From DATESZ01 sp035283845 (GTDB lineage Bacteria; Desulfobacterota; Syntrophia; Syntrophales; JACQWR01), in NCBI GenBank assembly GCA_035283845.1, contig DATESZ010000138.1, positions 1-9,107 on the forward strand: DNA of 9,107 nucleotides, read 5' to 3'. The notes beneath the pieces are model-generated. The model was given only the letters and a program-made list of their open reading frames with translations. It made no database searches and was not told the DNA's origin. Both the position numbers and the translations under genes were made by a program. Below, piece after piece: positions 6,158 through 9,107 of this stretch. The stretch's first letter is position 1; every line of letters starts with the position of its first letter.

Positions 6158-7282
6158 CTAATTTTTTTCTAAAAGAAAAAGGAATTCTCTATGTGCTTTC
6201 TCTGAATCTCTGATCCATTCGTCGGTCCATTTCATCCCAGACATCACATTTTTTTTGTAATCTACTTCAATGATCTCAATTATTGAACCATGCTCCCTGA
6301 GCACTTGATTCAATTCCTCAGTTGTAGCCCTTCCTCCTGAACTGTAAGATAGGATAATCCAACGGGCATTAGTACATTGAATCAATCGTTCAATTGCTTC
6401 CGCGACAATCAATCTTCCACTTTCATTCCTTCTGAACTCTTCAAACACTGAAGCTGATACTGTGTCTGATGTATCATCACGTCTTTTTGCCTTACCGAAG
6501 ATTTTGGGATTGTCATACAGACATATTGTCGTCCAAAGATGATAATATGATGCATATCTCACTCTTGATGGGGGCATCTTCTCATTATTTGATCCATAAG
6601 GAGGATCAAAATATGCAAGATCAACAGTGACGTTTTTCAATATATCAAATATATCATTTCTAAAGACTTGATGTACTTCATTATTAACGAAGACACTTGG
6701 TACCTTGAGAATCAAATCATTATACGATCGTGGTGACCAATCCTGGAGGTAAGAAACAAAGTGTCCGATAGTATTATCTACATGATCAAGAGCAAGAATC
6801 AGACTAGTTAGGGCAACGGCCTTCTCAACTTTCGATAGTGATAGAACCTCAATTTCCTCCCTGATCGCATCAAGCTTTCTCGTGTTATGAATCTGCCATG
6901 GTTTCTTCAGACCATCTGCATGTACGGCGCAACCTCCGTTAGGTAGCCCTCCGTAATTCTCAGTAAACCATCCATCAATTGGCTGCACTGAATTTAAATG
7001 ATTGATGAGATTGCTATATGCAGTCTGTTTCTTGTTGTTAAGAAGGTAACAAATGCCGAATACCTCGGACCAAACAGCTAAATCATTACAAATAACTTGA
7101 TAACCGCTTTTAGCAAATGCCTGAGAAACTCTTGTTGTTCCTGAAAATCCATCTATAACAGTCTTCGCATTAACCTTCTTAGCCAGCATGAGGATACAAG
7201 GCAATAGTTTTAGCTTAGACCCTGTGTACTTGATTCCTTCTGTTTGAGGGGTAAAGTCACTGAATGCCTGTTTGGTTTCCAT
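6158..7282 (-). CDS. Solitary adenine-specific DNA methyltransferase (D12 class, N6-adenine)
   Basis: This 374-residue protein is an alpha-type amino methyltransferase. Motif X is KYTGSK (18-23), the AdoMet-binding motif I is DGFSGTT (44-50), NDLAVWSE (66-73) follows in the motif II area, and the catalytic motif IV is FDPPYG (225-230). LSYSSGG (311-317) fits a late motif. The stretch between I and IV would hold target recognition; the target cannot be read from sequence. It should methylate adenine at N6 in the cytoplasm. No endonuclease gene is next to it. ATG 7282 is 4 nt after the leuD stop, has no clear Shine-Dalgarno site, and is the only start that keeps motif X. Five sampled lines average about 37% GC against 48-63% in neighbouring genes, so recent acquisition is likely. 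Confidence 0.9.
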   Translation of the reverse strand: METKQAFSDFTPQTEGIKYTGSKLKLLPCILMLAKKVNAKTVIDGFSGTTRVSQAFAKSGYQVICNDLAVWSEVFGICYLLNNKKQTAYSNLINHLNSVQPIDGWFTENYGGLPNGGCAVHADGLKKPWQIHNTRKLDAIREEIEVLSLSKVEKAVALTSLILALDHVDNTIGHFVSYLQDWSPRSYNDLILKVPSVFVNNEVHQVFRNDIFDILKNVTVDLAYFDPPYGSNNEKMPPSRVRYASYYHLWTTICLYDNPKIFGKAKRRDDTSDTVSASVFEEFRRNESGRLIVAEAIERLIQCTNARWIILSYSSGGRATTEELNQVLREHGSIIEIIEVDYKKNVMSGMKWTDEWIRDSEKAHREFLFLLEKN

Positions 7283-7286
7283 ATTA

Positions 7287-7790
7287 CTATACTTTTACTG
7301 CTCCCTTATTATATCTGGCAATATGCTTCATGAGCCCGCCGTCATTGATAAGTTCCTGCATAAAAGGCGGAATGGGATTGACGCGCAGCGTCTGTCCGCC
7401 GCCTACGGCGATAATTCCATTGTCGCCGTCCACTTCTATCTGACTGCCGTCGGCAACCATATCCCATAGCCGGGCGGACTCAAAAATCGGCAGCCCCATG
7501 TTGAAGGAATTACGGTAAAATATCCGGGCAAAGCTTCTGGCAATAACGCAGGAGAGGCCGGCTGCCTTGATGGCAATAGGCGCGTGCTCCCGCGAGGAGC
7601 CGCATCCGAAATTATTGCCCGCCACAATGATGTCGCCACGACTGATCTTCCTGACAAAATCAGGGTCGGCGTCTTCCATACAGTGAGCTGCCAGAATCTG
7701 CGGATCCGACGTATTTAAATAACGCGCCGGAATGATAGCGTCCGTGTCGATATTATCTCCGAATTTCCAAACCTTTCCTCGAAAATTCAT
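7287..7790 (-). CDS. leuD: 3-Isopropylmalate dehydratase small subunit LeuD
   Basis: The small swivelling-domain subunit, 167 residues, pairs with LeuC to isomerise 2-isopropylmalate to 3-isopropylmalate in leucine synthesis. Seen: FGDNIDTDAIIPARYL (10-25), the substrate-binding GCGSSREHAP (62-71), and ARIFYRNSFNMGLPI (88-102), all standard for LeuD/HacB proteins of this size. AAGGGG (7803-7798) stands seven bases before the ATG. It follows leuC by 32 bp, in the same operon. HacB-type subunits may instead act on homoaconitate or citramalate; without leuA, leuB or cimA in view, leucine is the default reading. The C-terminus looks complete even though a foreign-looking gene starts 4 nt further on. 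Confidence 0.94.
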   Translation of the reverse strand: MNFRGKVWKFGDNIDTDAIIPARYLNTSDPQILAAHCMEDADPDFVRKISRGDIIVAGNNFGCGSSREHAPIAIKAAGLSCVIARSFARIFYRNSFNMGLPIFESARLWDMVADGSQIEVDGDNGIIAVGGGQTLRVNPIPPFMQELINDGGLMKHIARYNKGAVKV

Positions 7791-7806
7791 TTCCTGACCC
7801 CTTCTT

Positions 7807-7834
7807 TTCTATAATTCGTCTTCTATAATTCATC
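7807..7834. repeat. 14-bp tandem duplication at the leuC-leuD junction
   Basis: TTCTATAATTCGTC (7807-7820) is followed at once by TTCTATAATTCATC (7821-7834), identical in 13 of 14 positions. On the coding strand the repeat unit covers the last leuC codons and its TAG stop (7825-7823). The second copy lies between the stop and the leuD ribosome-binding site, lengthening the spacer. It looks like a small slippage duplication. Confidence 0.85.
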
Positions 7835-9082
7835 GGGCCCGGCGATCCTGCCCAAGATGGCCGATGCCGCAGCCACGGCGGGGTTGGTCAAGTATATCTC
7901 GCTGCCCGTATGTCCCATACGTCCCACGAAATTTCTGTTCGTGGTGGCAACCGCCTTTTCTCCCTTTGCCAGTATGCCCATATAACCTCCCAGACAGGGA
8001 CCGCAGGTGGGCGTACTGACGGCAGCCTTCGCATCGACAAAAATCTCCAGCAACCCTTCTTTCATGGCCTGCCGGTATATATCCTGCGTGGCCGGGATAA
8101 CGATCAGCCGGACATAGGGCGCCACTTTCTTTCCTTTCAGGATCTCCGCCGCCACCCGGAGGTCTTCAATTCTTCCGTTGGTGCAGGACCCGATAACCAC
8201 CTGATCTATCTTCACATCCCCCACTTTGCTGATACCCCGCACATTGGAAGGCAGGTGGGGAAAGGCCACCTGAGGTTCAATCTGAGTCACGTCAATTTCG
8301 ATTACCTGCGCGTATTCGGCATCCGGATCGGAGGCATAGAATTTATAATCACGCCTGGCCCTTTTTTCCACATAGTCCCTCGTTAGCCTGTCGGGGGCAA
8401 AAATACCATTTTTCGCGCCCGCTTCAACGACCATATTGGCAATGGTAAAGCGGTCGGCCATGGTAAGGCAGGAAACCGTTTCACCGCAAAATTCCAGCGC
8501 CCGGTAAAGGGCGCCATCCACCCCGATGAGGCCGATGAGGTGGAGGATCAGGTCTTTGCCCGATACCCATTTGTTCAACGGTCCATGAAAAATGACTTTG
8601 ATTGTCTCAGGAACCTTGAACCACGCCTCTCCGGTAAGCATGGCCGCGGCAAAGTTGGTGCTGCCCACGCCGGTAGAAAAGGCGCCCAGGGCGCCGTAAG
8701 TGCAGGTATGGCTATCGGCGCCGATTATCAGGTCTCCCGGCAGCACCACTCCCTGCTCCGGCAGGAGGGCATGTTCAACGCCCACCTCTCCCACTTCGTA
8801 GTAATAGGTTAATCCCTGCTCTCTGGCAAAATCCCTTAGGATCTTGCTCTGCTCGGCAGAACTGATGTCCTTATTGGGAGTAAAGTGGTCCGGCACCAGC
8901 ACCACCCTGCCTTTGTCAAACACCTTCGCAGCGCCCGTTTTTCTGAATTCGGCAATGGCTATGGGCGCCGTTATATCGTTTCCCAGGGCAATGTCCACTT
9001 TGGCGTTTATCAGCATTCCCGGACGCACTCCCTGATGGTCCGTGTGGGCGCAAAGTATCTTTTCCGTAATGGTCATCCCCAT
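7823..9082 (-). CDS. leuC: 3-Isopropylmalate dehydratase large subunit LeuC
   Basis: The 419-residue large subunit carries the 4Fe-4S cluster that binds and isomerises isopropylmalate. Cluster ligands are Cys300 (GSCTNGR) and Cys360 and Cys363 (PTCGPCLGG). Other aconitase-family marks are VPDHFTPNKD (63-72), GADSHTCTYGALGAF (121-135) and TNRNFVGRMGH (381-391). Length fits the shorter HacA/LeuC type of about 420 residues rather than the 465-residue E. coli type. Start at ATG 9082 is backed by GGGGAG (9095-9090) seven bases upstream; the ATG at codon 3 is too close to a purine run to be preferred. It leads the leuC-leuD pair. Only 25 bp upstream are in view, so the promoter and any leucine leader lie outside the window. 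Confidence 0.95.
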   Translation of the reverse strand: MGMTITEKILCAHTDHQGVRPGMLINAKVDIALGNDITAPIAIAEFRKTGAAKVFDKGRVVLVPDHFTPNKDISSAEQSKILRDFAREQGLTYYYEVGEVGVEHALLPEQGVVLPGDLIIGADSHTCTYGALGAFSTGVGSTNFAAAMLTGEAWFKVPETIKVIFHGPLNKWVSGKDLILHLIGLIGVDGALYRALEFCGETVSCLTMADRFTIANMVVEAGAKNGIFAPDRLTRDYVEKRARRDYKFYASDPDAEYAQVIEIDVTQIEPQVAFPHLPSNVRGISKVGDVKIDQVVIGSCTNGRIEDLRVAAEILKGKKVAPYVRLIVIPATQDIYRQAMKEGLLEIFVDAKAAVSTPTCGPCLGGYMGILAKGEKAVATTNRNFVGRMGHTGSEIYLTNPAVAAASAILGRIAGPDEL

Positions 9083-9107
9083 ATTCCATCTCCCCTGCTT
9101 AAGTTTG

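Noticed and set aside
6164..6180. TTTTTCT/AGAAAAA hairpin at the end of the methyltransferase gene as a terminator
   Set aside because: The stem has one G-C pair, the loop is 3 nt, and it lies before the stop codon within the last codons, so it is unlikely to terminate.
7910..8386. 158-residue open frame on the plus strand, antisense to leuC
   Set aside because: It is fully covered by the well-supported leuC, with no motif and no convincing ribosome-binding site.

Overview
The window looks like ordinary chromosome from a mesophilic, anaerobic-type bacterium. Hand counts on sampled lines give about 50-60% GC outside one insert. A molybdenum hydroxylase of the 4-hydroxybenzoyl-CoA reductase type, a cobalamin-dependent methionine synthase split into two genes, and HacA/HacB-size isopropylmalate dehydratase subunits would fit a deltaproteobacterium, perhaps a Syntrophales-like anaerobe. 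That placement is inferred from gene content only.

Layout, left to right. Positions 1-923 (+) hold the C-terminal part of a molybdopterin-binding hydroxylase subunit. Positions 924-1378 carry a probable two-way terminator hairpin, a tRNA-Leu(CAG) gene on the minus strand with its own promoter, and a ribF leader with possible alternative base pairing. ribF (FMN/FAD synthesis) runs from 1379 to 2332 (+). It converges, with a 6-bp gap, on a minus-strand operon that reads from 6009 down to 2339: a stand-alone methionine synthase reactivation domain, a methionine synthase core lacking that domain, then pyrE starting inside the metH stop codon. Further upstream on the same strand is leuC-leuD (9082 to 7287). 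Directly after leuD comes an AT-rich adenine-specific DNA methyltransferase gene (7282-6158).

How the genes work together. The two methionine synthase pieces should form one enzyme system: the core moves a methyl group from methyltetrahydrofolate via cobalamin to homocysteine, and the separate domain would support reductive remethylation with AdoMet. LeuC and LeuD form the two halves of an Fe-S isomerase in leucine synthesis, or in the citramalate route to isoleucine. RibF and PyrE are housekeeping enzymes. No strong terminator is visible between the methyltransferase and the methionine synthase operon, so read-through from leuC to pyrE is possible.

The least ordinary items are the lone methyltransferase at the end of leuCD, where leuB often lies, the split methionine synthase coupled to pyrE, and the ribF leader. 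I see no CRISPR array, transposase, integrase, toxin-antitoxin pair or defence cluster. Nothing here clearly amounts to an undescribed multi-gene system.
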